Assembly (NCBI RefSeq): GCF_900142105.1 | Contig: NZ_FQZS01000006.1 | Location: 124,001-188,000, forward strand | Reading direction: 5' to 3' | DNA length: 64,000 nucleotides | Origin: Lutispora thermophila DSM 19022 | GTDB lineage: Bacteria > Bacillota > Clostridia > Lutisporales > Lutisporaceae | Part shown: in pieces, positions 27,670 through 36,156 of the stretch | Position numbering within the stretch: the stretch's first letter is position 1 | Layout: each line of letters starts with the position of its first letter | Program-made: the position numbers and the translations under genes | Notes under the pieces: generated by a model | Told to the model about the DNA's origin: nothing | Seen by the model: the letters and a program-made list of their open reading frames with translations, nothing else | The model's database searches: none

Positions 27670-29688
27670 ATGAGTGCAGGGGAAAACATTAGGGTAGCCC
27701 TCGCTGGAAATCCCAATAGCGGAAAAACAACACTATTCAATGCATTGACAGGAAGACTTGAGCATGTAGGTAACTGGGCTGGTGTAACCATTGAGAAGAA
27801 AGAAGGCGAGCTTAAAAAAAGCCTTAATAAGACAAATAAAAATATTACGGTTGTAGACCTTCCGGGAGCTTATTCCATGTCTCCCTTTACATCTGAAGAA
27901 AGTATTACAAGTGATTATGTAAGAAATGAAAAACCGGATGTTATTATAAATATTGTAGATGCTACAAATTTAAGCAGAAGCTTATTTTTCACAACACAGC
28001 TTCTTGAATTAGAAGTATCGGTTGTTGTTGCATTAAACAAAAGTGATTTAACAAAGAAAAAGAAGACAAGAATAGATGTAAAAATGTTATCGGAATTATT
28101 GGGATGTCCTATAGTTGAAACAGTATCGACCAAATCCAGCGATAACGGTTTAGAAGAACTTGTTTCTACGGTAATATCGGTAAAAAGCAATAAGCAAGTT
28201 GCACCCTTTGACAGTAAAGGAATGAATGCTTCAGAAAGAAGTTCAGTGGAAGCCTATGATAAAAAACGATATGAGTTTGTCAAAGAAATAGTCTCAAAAG
28301 TGGAGCATAGACAAATAAGCAGCAATAAGCAGACCAGACAGGATGCTGCAGATAGGATATTGGCACATAAGTGGTTAGGTATTCCTATTTTTGCAGCGAT
28401 TATGTGGATGGTTTTCTCAATCTCACAAGTTTATTTAGGACCATTGCTTGCAGATATATTAGGTGGCTGGATTGATGCGTTTTATGCCTGGGTAGAAGGA
28501 TTGCTTGGAGAAGGAGTATCGCCTGTTCTATCAGCGATTCTATTAGATGGAATTATTGGTGGTGTTGGTGCAGTTGTTGGATTCTTGCCACTAATTATGG
28601 TACTGTTTTTCCTGTTGGCATTGCTTGAAGATTGTGGTTACATGGCTCGTGTTGCTGTTGTCATGGATAGATTTTTCAAGAAAGTTGGTTTATCAGGTAA
28701 ATCGATTATACCTATGATCATAGGAACAGGTTGCGGTGTTCCAGGTATTATGGCAACAAGGACGATTAAAAATGATAGGCAAAGAAGAACAACTGCCATG
28801 TTGACACCTTTTATGCCATGCGGAGCGAAGTTGCCTATTATCGCGTTATTTGCAGGTGTATTCTTTGACGATGCCGCGTGGGTAGGTACCGCTATGTATT
28901 TCATGGCTATTGGAATTATAATCGTTGGAGCACTACTGATACAAAGAATAACCGGTGATAAACATACAAGGTCATTCTTTATAATGGAATTACCGGAGTA
29001 TAGATTTCCAAGCATTAAGAGAGCTACAATATCTATGTTCTCCAGAGCGAAAGCGTTTATTATAAAAGCAGGTACTATTATACTTCTTAGCAATGCAATA
29101 GTACAAATCATGCAAACCTTTGATTGGAAATTCCAGGTTGTTGCTGAAGGTGCAGAAAGTACGAGTATTTTAGCAAGCATAGCATCGCCCTTTGCAATAT
29201 TGTTAATACCCTTAGGCTTTGGAGCATGGCAATTGGCAGCTGCATCGATTACTGGTTTCATTGCGAAGGAAAATGTCGTTGGTACCTTAGCGGTTGTATA
29301 TGGAATAACAAACTTTATTGATACTGAAGAATTTGTACTCATGTCTGATGGAGTAGGTGTTGCAGGTGCCCTTGGTTTAACCTCTGTTGCTGCATTAGCA
29401 TACCTTATGTTCAATTTGTTTACACCTCCCTGCTTTGCTGCAATTGGTGCCATGAACTCTGAAATGGAAGACAGGAAATGGCTGTGGGGCGGTATTGCAT
29501 TCCAGTTCTCAATGGGTTATGTAGTGGCATTCATTACATACCATATAGGTACATTAACAACTGCTGGCTTTGTTGGCACTGGTTTCATACCAGGGTTAAT
29601 TGTTGTAGCAGCTATGATTGGATATGTTGCATACCTTGTAAAAAGAGGGAATGAAAAGGCAGAAAGAAAGCTAGCACATAGTGTATAG
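27670..29688 (+). CDS. feoB: Ferrous iron transporter B
   Basis: A 672-residue Fe(II) transporter. The N-terminal G domain has GNPNSGKTT (G1), the DLPGAYS region (G3) and NKSD (G4). The membrane half from about 235 has two Gate-type repeats, including GTGCGVPGIMATRT and PFMPCGAKLPI with the conserved Cys residues. AGGAGG precedes the ATG. It lies in the Fur-controlled feo operon and is followed by a small Cys-rich membrane protein, as in many Firmicutes. Confidence 0.96.
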   Translation: MSAGENIRVALAGNPNSGKTTLFNALTGRLEHVGNWAGVTIEKKEGELKKSLNKTNKNITVVDLPGAYSMSPFTSEESITSDYVRNEKPDVIINIVDATNLSRSLFFTTQLLELEVSVVVALNKSDLTKKKKTRIDVKMLSELLGCPIVETVSTKSSDNGLEELVSTVISVKSNKQVAPFDSKGMNASERSSVEAYDKKRYEFVKEIVSKVEHRQISSNKQTRQDAADRILAHKWLGIPIFAAIMWMVFSISQVYLGPLLADILGGWIDAFYAWVEGLLGEGVSPVLSAILLDGIIGGVGAVVGFLPLIMVLFFLLALLEDCGYMARVAVVMDRFFKKVGLSGKSIIPMIIGTGCGVPGIMATRTIKNDRQRRTTAMLTPFMPCGAKLPIIALFAGVFFDDAAWVGTAMYFMAIGIIIVGALLIQRITGDKHTRSFFIMELPEYRFPSIKRATISMFSRAKAFIIKAGTIILLSNAIVQIMQTFDWKFQVVAEGAESTSILASIASPFAILLIPLGFGAWQLAAASITGFIAKENVVGTLAVVYGITNFIDTEEFVLMSDGVGVAGALGLTSVAALAYLMFNLFTPPCFAAIGAMNSEMEDRKWLWGGIAFQFSMGYVVAFITYHIGTLTTAGFVGTGFIPGLIVVAAMIGYVAYLVKRGNEKAERKLAHSV

Positions 29689-29698
29689 GAGGAGCGTT

Positions 29699-29857
29699 AT
29701 GAAAAATTTAATTTTAATTCTGGTCATACTGGCAATAGTGTGTGCTGCAATTACAAAGATTGTTATTGAAAAGAAAAAAGGTGTTAAATGTATTGGATGC
29801 CCATCATGCTCATCTGGCAAAAACAGTTGTAGTTGTAATTGCAACCATACAGAATAA
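29699..29857 (+). CDS. FeoB-associated Cys-rich membrane protein
   Basis: A 52-residue protein with one membrane helix (about 3-22) and a tail with six Cys in about 18 residues (CIGCPSC, CSCNC). It starts 10 bases after the feoB stop and AGGAGG lies just ahead of it. Small proteins of this type are regularly coded after feoB and may deliver Fe(II) or sense it, playing a FeoC-like role. That role is inferred. Confidence 0.85.
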   Translation: MKNLILILVILAIVCAAITKIVIEKKKGVKCIGCPSCSSGKNSCSCNCNHTE

Positions 29858-29957
29858 TATGACAGTTGAAAACAGCAAAATGATAAATTTTACGGAAGAG
29901 TTAAATATATATGGATATTCAAGATATACATCAATTTAACCTCATAACATAATGGTT

Positions 29958-30000
29958 AACCGCCAATCATGGGATGCTTTGTATCCGTTGGCGGTTTTTT
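29958..30000 (+). terminator. Terminator of the feo operon
   Basis: AACCGCCAA (29958-29966) pairs with TTGGCGGTT (29988-29996), with an inner GGAT/ATCC stem, then TTTT. The rest of the gap to 30167 shows only the RBS of the next gene. Confidence 0.92.
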
Positions 30001-30167
30001 AGTATTCATTGACATTTTAATCTATAAGGTATAGACATATAATATGAAGCTTATGTTGCATAGGACTAATTGGTTTGCAATGAAGAACATAACTCTGTAG
30101 AAACTGGAGAAGAAGTATTCTTTCTTTCAAGATACATTTGTAATTAAAAGTAAAGGAGTGATATAAT

Positions 30168-30752
30168 ATGCTATCGGATAAAAGTTTCACACCAAGAAGT
30201 GATGAAGAACTACAAAAGAGTATGGTTGGCGAACTTAAGCCTCATGACGCACCCATTAATCTCACTGAATATGATCCCAGTTGGCCTGATTTGTTTGAAA
30301 GAGAGGCGAGGCGGATTTATTCAGTACTAGGCAATAAGGCCTTGCAGATTGAACATGTGGGATCAACGTCAGTGCCGGGCCTTTGTGCCAAACCAATAAT
30401 TGATATATTGCTGGTTGTAAGTGATTCTGCTGATGAGGAAGCCTATGTGCCGGCTTTGGAAGCAGCTGGATATACATTGTGGATCCGTGAGCCAGATTGG
30501 TACGAGCATCGCCTGTTTAAAGGACCTGATACAGATATTAATTTACACGTGTTCAGTTATGGCGCGCCTGAGATTGATAAAATGTTGCGCTTTAGGGATT
30601 GGTTGAGATCCAATGAAGCAGATCGTAAAATATATGAGGAAGTGAAGAGAGGCCTGGCAAATAAAAAATGGCGTTATGTTCAACACTATGCGGATGCCAA
30701 AACTTCAATAGTTCAGGAGATCATGGAAAGGGCAAATGGTAATAACACTTAA
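30168..30752 (+). CDS. GrpB family protein (UPF0157, nucleotidyltransferase fold)
   Basis: A 194-residue protein with the family block EHVGSTSVPGL followed by AKPIIDILL, the metal-binding core of a nucleotidyltransferase-like fold. The C-terminal KWRYVQHYADAKT is also typical. The biochemical role of the family is unsettled; some members are linked to CoA-type kinases in fusions. AAAGGAGTGAT precedes the ATG. The next gene begins 12 bases after its stop, so the two are cotranscribed. Confidence 0.85.
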   Translation: MLSDKSFTPRSDEELQKSMVGELKPHDAPINLTEYDPSWPDLFEREARRIYSVLGNKALQIEHVGSTSVPGLCAKPIIDILLVVSDSADEEAYVPALEAAGYTLWIREPDWYEHRLFKGPDTDINLHVFSYGAPEIDKMLRFRDWLRSNEADRKIYEEVKRGLANKKWRYVQHYADAKTSIVQEIMERANGNNT

Positions 30753-30764
30753 TTAGGGGGACAA

Positions 30765-31904
30765 ATGATGAAAATTTCAAAGAAAGATGCATTGCTTTGG
30801 TTTGATTATTTTTCGCAATTGACTGAGAAAGATGAAATAACTGCAAAACACGAGGAAATCATATACGCTACCTTTGCACAAATAGAGACAGCAGTTGATT
30901 ATAGAAATGAAAGGTTGATGGAGGAAATTAAAGGTTTAAAGACCTTGGAGAATAGAACTTATTTTGTAGGCAATGATGATAAGTTTCCAAAAGGATGTCG
31001 TTCATGTCTTCTGGGCACAGGTCTCAGTGCAATAAGAAAAACTAACAAATGCAACTTACAGTGTAAATTCTGTTATAATTATGGAGAGTTTGAACGCATC
31101 CCTCCAGTGGGAGAAGGTATGTGGGAAATCGGTGGTACAAAGTTTTACGAGAAGGATATTGATTTGCTCCTTTCAATTCATAAGAAACCAACTGGAATAT
31201 CATATGTATACTTAGAGCCGTTTATGGAAATAGAAAAATACTATCCGGTTATAAAGAAGTTCAGTGAAGCTAATATACATCAACATCTATATACAAATGG
31301 CACATTGGCTACGGAAGAGAACTTAAAAGCTTTGGGTGAAGCTGGCCTTGATGAGATACGCTTCAATTTGGGAGCTTCTAATTGCTCTGATAAAGTCATC
31401 AAAAACATAGGAATCGCTAAAAAGTATATTAAGAGTGTAGGTATTGAAACACCGATGACTCCAGAATTTTTCGATGCATTTCTGAAAAAGAAGCAAGCTA
31501 TTTTAGACACGAAACTGGACTTTATCAATTGTGCTGAATTGCATTTAAATGAGAATAACATATTTAATTATTATGGAGAAAACATGTATATTTCCCGACT
31601 TGGATATATATCACCGATTTGGAGCAGGGAGTTGACTTTGAAACTTATGAAAATAGCCGATGAAGAATGCTGGGATTTGGTAGTACATGATTGTTCAAAC
31701 CATACAAAATTCGCCAGAGACTTAAATTTAAGCAGTAAAGAAGGCAAGTGGTTTGGAGCCAGTGATTATGCTTGCGAATTTTTAAATATTCCATATGAAG
31801 TATTTATACCCATATTAAATGATGACAATTTTATATTTCTAAAGGAAGAAGAATTGCCTGATGAGTATAAGCCTGTAACGATGGAAGAACAGATGGATTT
31901 CTAA
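30765..31904 (+). CDS. Radical SAM protein
   Basis: A 379-residue enzyme with the radical-SAM cluster motif CNLQCKFC near residue 97, followed by YNYGEFER. GCRSCLLGTGL just ahead adds two more Cys and is conserved in this family. The usual GGEP-type motif is replaced by YLEPFMEIEKYYP. There is no SPASM or B12 domain. The reaction is unknown. AGGGGG lies ahead of ATG 30765; ATG 30768 is equally possible. A frameshifted CWC zinc-ribbon-like gene follows. Confidence 0.8.
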   Translation: MMKISKKDALLWFDYFSQLTEKDEITAKHEEIIYATFAQIETAVDYRNERLMEEIKGLKTLENRTYFVGNDDKFPKGCRSCLLGTGLSAIRKTNKCNLQCKFCYNYGEFERIPPVGEGMWEIGGTKFYEKDIDLLLSIHKKPTGISYVYLEPFMEIEKYYPVIKKFSEANIHQHLYTNGTLATEENLKALGEAGLDEIRFNLGASNCSDKVIKNIGIAKKYIKSVGIETPMTPEFFDAFLKKKQAILDTKLDFINCAELHLNENNIFNYYGENMYISRLGYISPIWSRELTLKLMKIADEECWDLVVHDCSNHTKFARDLNLSSKEGKWFGASDYACEFLNIPYEVFIPILNDDNFIFLKEEELPDEYKPVTMEEQMDF

Positions 31905-31983
31905 GCATTGTAGCAACTTATTGATTTTGAATGGAAATGTTAGTGTGTTATAACGGAGCAAGAAGGTAAGAGGAGGAATGCAC

Positions 31984-32159
31984 ATGGATGAGAAGATATG
32001 TCCATTATGCGGCAATCCTAACAATTGTCAGCATGGCGAAGGAACTTGCTGGTGTGAGAATGTGGCGGTTCCAAAAAAATTTTAGATATGGTTGCCGATG
32101 ATAAAAAAGGGAAAGCATGTATATGCAAATACTGCATCGAGAAATTCACTAATGATTGA
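31984..32159 (+). pseudogene. Cysteine-rich CWC protein, frame broken at A_AAA_AAA
   Basis: GAGGAGG precedes ATG 31984. Frame 0 gives 33 residues with CPLCGNPNNCQHG and CWCEN, then TAG at 32083. Slipping back one base in the run of seven A (32073-32079) continues as ILDMVADDKKGKACICKYC to TGA 32157-32159, which completes the Cys-rich CWC family pattern. The heptamer is in the exact zero-frame register (A AAA AAA) for -1 slippage. Three readings are possible: programmed frameshift, transcriptional slippage, or loss of one A by mutation or sequencing error. The family's role is unknown. Confidence 0.75.
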
Positions 32160-32189
32160 TGTAATTTTTAATTAGTTTATGGTAGTAAA

Positions 32190-32226
32190 AAAGCCAGTCA
32201 GGACAATTATGAGTCAAACTGGCTTT
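32190..32226 (-). terminator. Bidirectional terminator between convergent genes
   Basis: AAAGCCAGT (32190-32198) pairs with ACTGGCTTT (32218-32226). The flanking A run on the left gives a long U tract when read on the minus strand, so it mainly ends the DUF3298 gene. Confidence 0.85.
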
Positions 32227-32241
32227 ACTTCTATTTGAGAA

Positions 32242-32931
32242 TCAACATAGGCACTCAGGATGCCATTCAACAATACTGTAAGGAATGGTAAACACAACTA
32301 TGCCTGTGGCATAGGGAGCGATTTCATATTGCTGATAATATATGGACAAGCCTTCTGGAGTAAGGTAATAGCTTAAAGGGTTGAAATTCTCAACAATCAG
32401 TTTTCTGTAATCTTCGAAATATGGCGGTGTATCTGTATCCATATTTTCATCTGCTTGCCTGATGATTTCTTCTATCAATAGTTCTTTGTAATTTGCTTCC
32501 GGTTTGAAATAGCAATAAAGGGGTATATGTGCACCGTTGCATAATTCCCAAGTATCAGAGCTTCTAACGGTATTACCATGGGCTCCGCCTGTATATTCAT
32601 ATTTGTCAATATAAAGGCTCAGAAAACCATCTTGGTTGTAGGTTATTTTATATTCCATGTAAGCCTCGTATGGATGAAATGGGAAATTATTGGCCAAGGA
32701 ATCTTTATATGTCTCAACAGCAAGATCATATAATTTTATGGAAACATACATATAATAATCACTAATTTGCATATTTATCTGGTTGTTTATGATTGCTTCA
32801 GAAATCTGATTATTTGCCATATGAATAGTTGGATATATGATTGTCAAGTTTAGTACATCAATATTATCAAATTTGAATGTATGTTTATACTTTCTCATAG
32901 AAATATTGGTTTTGCAATTATCACGATTCAT
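32242..32931 (-). CDS. DUF3298/DUF4163 domain protein, no membrane anchor
   Basis: A 229-residue protein with a PdaC/DUF4163-like N-terminal half and a DUF3298 C-terminal half; YEYTGGAHGN is the family hallmark. The same domain pair is found in RsiV-type anti-sigma factors and in peptidoglycan-modifying enzymes, usually outside the membrane. Here no signal peptide or membrane helix precedes it, so a cytoplasmic location or leaderless form is predicted. GGAGGG lies 8 bases before the ATG. It is divergent from the TetM-like gene, with 170 bases between them. Confidence 0.82.
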   Translation of the reverse strand: MNRDNCKTNISMRKYKHTFKFDNIDVLNLTIIYPTIHMANNQISEAIINNQINMQISDYYMYVSIKLYDLAVETYKDSLANNFPFHPYEAYMEYKITYNQDGFLSLYIDKYEYTGGAHGNTVRSSDTWELCNGAHIPLYCYFKPEANYKELLIEEIIRQADENMDTDTPPYFEDYRKLIVENFNPLSYYLTPEGLSIYYQQYEIAPYATGIVVFTIPYSIVEWHPECLC

Positions 32932-33101
32932 GTGAATCCCTCCATATATAATACTATGAGTTACGGTTCTGAAAGTTGCTAAAAAGATAAGAAATAATAT
33001 AATGAGATTGCTTATTCTTAACTGACAAGTATTTATGATTTGTTAGATTTTCTTTTTATTGATATTATATATATGTATAGATAGCGAAGGATTGAGAACT
33101 T

Positions 33102-35753
33102 ATGAAAAAATTAGTCATTGGAATATTAGCACATGTAGATGCTGGTAAAACAACTTTATCAGAGAGTTTGCTTTATTTGGCAGGCAAGATTAGAAAGTTG
33201 GGACGAGTGGACAAAAAAGACACCTATTTGGATAACTATGAGTTGGAAAGAGCAAGGGGAATTACTATTTTTTCTAAGCAAGCTGTGTTTGAGTTTGAAG
33301 ATATGCAAATAACCTTACTGGATACACCAGGTCATGTAGATTTCTCAACAGAAATGGAGAGGACACTTCAAGTTCTTGATTATGCTATTTTAGTAATCAG
33401 TGGAATGGATGGAATACAAGCTCATACCATGACATTATGGCGTTTGCTTTCCATATATAAAATTCCAGTGTTCATTTTTATAAATAAAATGGATCAGGCA
33501 GGAACCGATAAGGGTAAAATAATGAACGAGTTAAAGAAACAGTTGAGTGATGGATGCATTGAATTTGAGCAAGATGAAAAAGAGAATTTCTATGACCAAA
33601 TGGCCATGTGTGATGAGGTTCTTATGGAAGCTTATCTGGAGACGGGCAACATCCAGCTTTCACAAATAAAGACGGCCATCAGAGAACGCAAAGTATTTCC
33701 ATGCTTTTTCGGTTCTGCTTTAAGGCTGGAGGGTGTCGAGGAGTTTATCCGGGGAATTGTGATGTATTCTCAGTTGCCAACTTACCCATCTGAATTTGGG
33801 GCCAAAGTGTTTAAAATAGGGAGAGATGAACAGGGAAACCGTCTTACCTATATGAAAATTACCGGAGGAAAACTTAAGACAAGGGATATTTTAAGCAACG
33901 GAATATGGGAAGAAAAGGTTACCCACATACGAATATATTCAGGACAGAAGTTTGAGGCCGTCAATGTGGTTGAAGCAGGATCTGTATGTGCAGTAACAGG
34001 ATTAACTCAGACAAAGCCGGGAGAAGGTTTGGGGATAGAGAAGAATTTAAATGTACCTGTATTGGAACCTGTATTGTCATATCAGATTATACTTCCTGAA
34101 GACTGTGATCCAAGAGTCATAATGCCAAAATTGCGTCTTCTGGAAGAGGAAGATCCGGAGCTTCATATTGTGTGGGATGAGCAGCTGCAGGAGATTCAGG
34201 TGAAAATAATGGGTGAAGTGCAAATAGAGGTTTTGCAAAGTCTTATAAAAGACCGCTTTGGCATTGATGTATCCTTCGACTCAGGCAAAATTGTCTATAA
34301 AGAGACTATTGGAAATGCCGTTGAAGGAGTAGGGCACTTTGAACCTTTGCGTCATTATGCGGAAGTTCATCTTTTGATGGAACCTGGGGAGAGGGGAAGC
34401 GGACTTAAGTTTGATGTGCGGTGTAGCGAAGATGTGCTGAGTAAAAGTTGGCAAAGGTTAATTCTGTCTCATCTGGAAGAAAAGGTCCATAAAGGGGTTC
34501 TCACTGGATCAGATATTACAGATATGAAAATAACTTTAGTATCAGGCAGAGCCCATAATAAGCATACGCAAGGCGGCGACTTCAGAGAAGCAACCTATCG
34601 GGCGGTGCGCCAAGGTTTAATGGAAGCGGAGTCTATACTGTTGGAACCCTATTATTATTTTCAGCTTCAGGTGCCTGAAAAAATGGTAGGAAGGGCAATG
34701 ACAGACATTGATAAAATGCACGGAATATGCCAGATATCACACATAGATGATGGTATGGCAGTTGTTACAGGGACTGCACCTGTTGCTACCATGAGAAATT
34801 ACCAGAAAGAAGTCATGATATATACAAAGGGACAAGGAAGACTTTTTTGCAGCCTCATGGGATATGAACCATGTCATAATACTGAAGAGGTAATAGATAT
34901 GATAGGCTACGATGCAGAAGCAGATGTTAATAATCCGGCAGACTCTGTTTTCTGTGCTAATGGCACAAGCTTTTTTGTAAAATGGTATGAAGTAAAGGAA
35001 CATATGCACGTTGAAAGCTATTTTAATACAAGAAACAGCATTTTTGATGAAATAGCCGAAAGCAAGTTGACATATCAGGAAGAAAAATGGATTGCCCCAG
35101 AGGAAGTTGATAAAATCCTCAATAAAACCTATTATGCAAATCAGGGAAGAAAAAATGTTTGGCAAAATAAGAGAAAAGTTGATATGGATTATTATAAGTC
35201 TCCTGTCTATTCAAAAGTGCCAAAGGAAATCAAAGAAGAATATCTTCTTGTAGATGGATATAATGTCATATTTGCCTGGCCTGAGCTAAAAGAACTTGCA
35301 GAGACTACCATGGACGGAGCTAAAGTAAAATTGCTTGATGCCCTATGTAATTATCAAAGCATTCGGAAATGTAGGATTATAGTAGTGTTTGATGCTTACC
35401 GTGTTCAGGGACATCCAGAGGAAGTGATAGATTATTATAATATACATGTAGTATATACCAGAGAAGCACAAACTGCTGATCAATATATAGAAAAGTTCAC
35501 CCATGAAAATCAGGATAAATATAATATTACAGTTGCAACCTCTGACGGTTTACAGCAGATTATTATAAGAGGTGCAGGATGTGCTTTGTTATCTGCCAGA
35601 GAACTGAAGGAAGAAATACAAAGAACCACTGAAATGGCATTAAAAGAATACAAGGAAAGGCAAGAAATAGATATTAATTATCTGGGGGATACGTTATCAA
35701 CGGAAGCCAAAGAACAAATGGATGAAATAATTAAGAGAGGAACAGGGAAATAG
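33102..35753 (+). CDS. TetM-like translational GTPase fused to a Rae1/YacP NYN nuclease domain
   Basis: An 883-residue protein. Residues 1 to about 640 are an EF-G-like factor of the TetM/TetO ribosomal-protection type: G1 AHVDAGKTT, G2 RGITI, G3 DTPGH, G4 NKMD, then domains II-V. Residues about 711-860 are a complete YacP/Rae1-type NYN (PIN-like) domain: LLVDGYNVIFAWPEL, VVFDAY, TREAQTADQYIE, ATSDGLQQ and LLSARELKEE, keeping all expected acidic residues. Rae1 of Bacillus cuts mRNA in the ribosomal A site, and TetM-type factors bind next to that site. The fusion may therefore deliver a nuclease to ribosomes. Tetracycline resistance is not implied. No overt SD; a weak GAAGG lies near the ATG. 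Single gene. Confidence 0.88.
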   Translation: MKKLVIGILAHVDAGKTTLSESLLYLAGKIRKLGRVDKKDTYLDNYELERARGITIFSKQAVFEFEDMQITLLDTPGHVDFSTEMERTLQVLDYAILVISGMDGIQAHTMTLWRLLSIYKIPVFIFINKMDQAGTDKGKIMNELKKQLSDGCIEFEQDEKENFYDQMAMCDEVLMEAYLETGNIQLSQIKTAIRERKVFPCFFGSALRLEGVEEFIRGIVMYSQLPTYPSEFGAKVFKIGRDEQGNRLTYMKITGGKLKTRDILSNGIWEEKVTHIRIYSGQKFEAVNVVEAGSVCAVTGLTQTKPGEGLGIEKNLNVPVLEPVLSYQIILPEDCDPRVIMPKLRLLEEEDPELHIVWDEQLQEIQVKIMGEVQIEVLQSLIKDRFGIDVSFDSGKIVYKETIGNAVEGVGHFEPLRHYAEVHLLMEPGERGSGLKFDVRCSEDVLSKSWQRLILSHLEEKVHKGVLTGSDITDMKITLVSGRAHNKHTQGGDFREATYRAVRQGLMEAESILLEPYYYFQLQVPEKMVGRAMTDIDKMHGICQISHIDDGMAVVTGTAPVATMRNYQKEVMIYTKGQGRLFCSLMGYEPCHNTEEVIDMIGYDAEADVNNPADSVFCANGTSFFVKWYEVKEHMHVESYFNTRNSIFDEIAESKLTYQEEKWIAPEEVDKILNKTYYANQGRKNVWQNKRKVDMDYYKSPVYSKVPKEIKEEYLLVDGYNVIFAWPELKELAETTMDGAKVKLLDALCNYQSIRKCRIIVVFDAYRVQGHPEEVIDYYNIHVVYTREAQTADQYIEKFTHENQDKYNITVATSDGLQQIIIRGAGCALLSARELKEEIQRTTEMALKEYKERQEIDINYLGDTLSTEAKEQMDEIIKRGTGK

Positions 35754-35889
35754 ATATATAAAATTCTATGTTCCTTTTGCTTTGAGGAAATGTTAGGGAA
35801 GAGAGAAATTGAAAGAATGGTTATCACGTTGATGAAGTATTTTCCTTATCTAATGAATTATGGGAATGTGTTATTGCTTAAACACAATA

Positions 35890-35919
35890 TTGACAAATTT
35901 ATTATTACTAAATTATAAT
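35890..35919 (+). promoter_or_regulatory. Sigma-A promoter of the DUF819 operon
   Basis: TTGACA (35890-35895), 18 bases, TATAAT (35914-35919): both hexamers perfect. The start would be near 35926, leaving a leader of about 230 bases that contains a terminator-like hairpin. Confidence 0.75.
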
Positions 35920-35995
35920 TAATTTGTAGAAATATAAATAATATTGCTATTTGTTAATAATATTAATATAGAATTAAACTGCTTTGCTTATGTGA

Positions 35996-36072
35996 TGGAG
36001 GTATTCCCTGTATCGGAATAGGCAAAACCCAGTGGAAGCCAAGGATGTTGGTTTTTGCTGGGTTTTATTTAT
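35996..36072 (+). promoter_or_regulatory. Leader hairpins with internal terminator ahead of the DUF819 gene
   Basis: A small hairpin TATTCC/GGAATA (36002-36019) is followed by AAAACCCAG (36024-36032) pairing with CTGGGTTTT (36058-36066), with an inner GCCAA/TTGGT stem and a T-rich tail. The terminator lies between promoter and gene, so attenuation or a riboswitch is likely. I match it to no known class. Alternatively it ends transcription from the TetM-like gene. Confidence 0.5.
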
Positions 36073-36156
36073 TTATAAATTTTTGTCTAAATCCCGGTTC
36101 AATAAAGTAAAATATAATCGGGTAGTTGTAATAATATTTTGATAGGAGGTTTTTTT

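Noticed and set aside
28638-29453. Minus-strand frame of 271 codons inside feoB
   Set aside because: Antisense shadow of membrane-helix codons; feoB is complete and unmistakable.
33102-35753. Reading the TetM-like protein as a tetracycline resistance determinant
   Set aside because: The GTPase half is diverged and carries an extra nuclease domain; nothing in the context suggests a mobile resistance gene.
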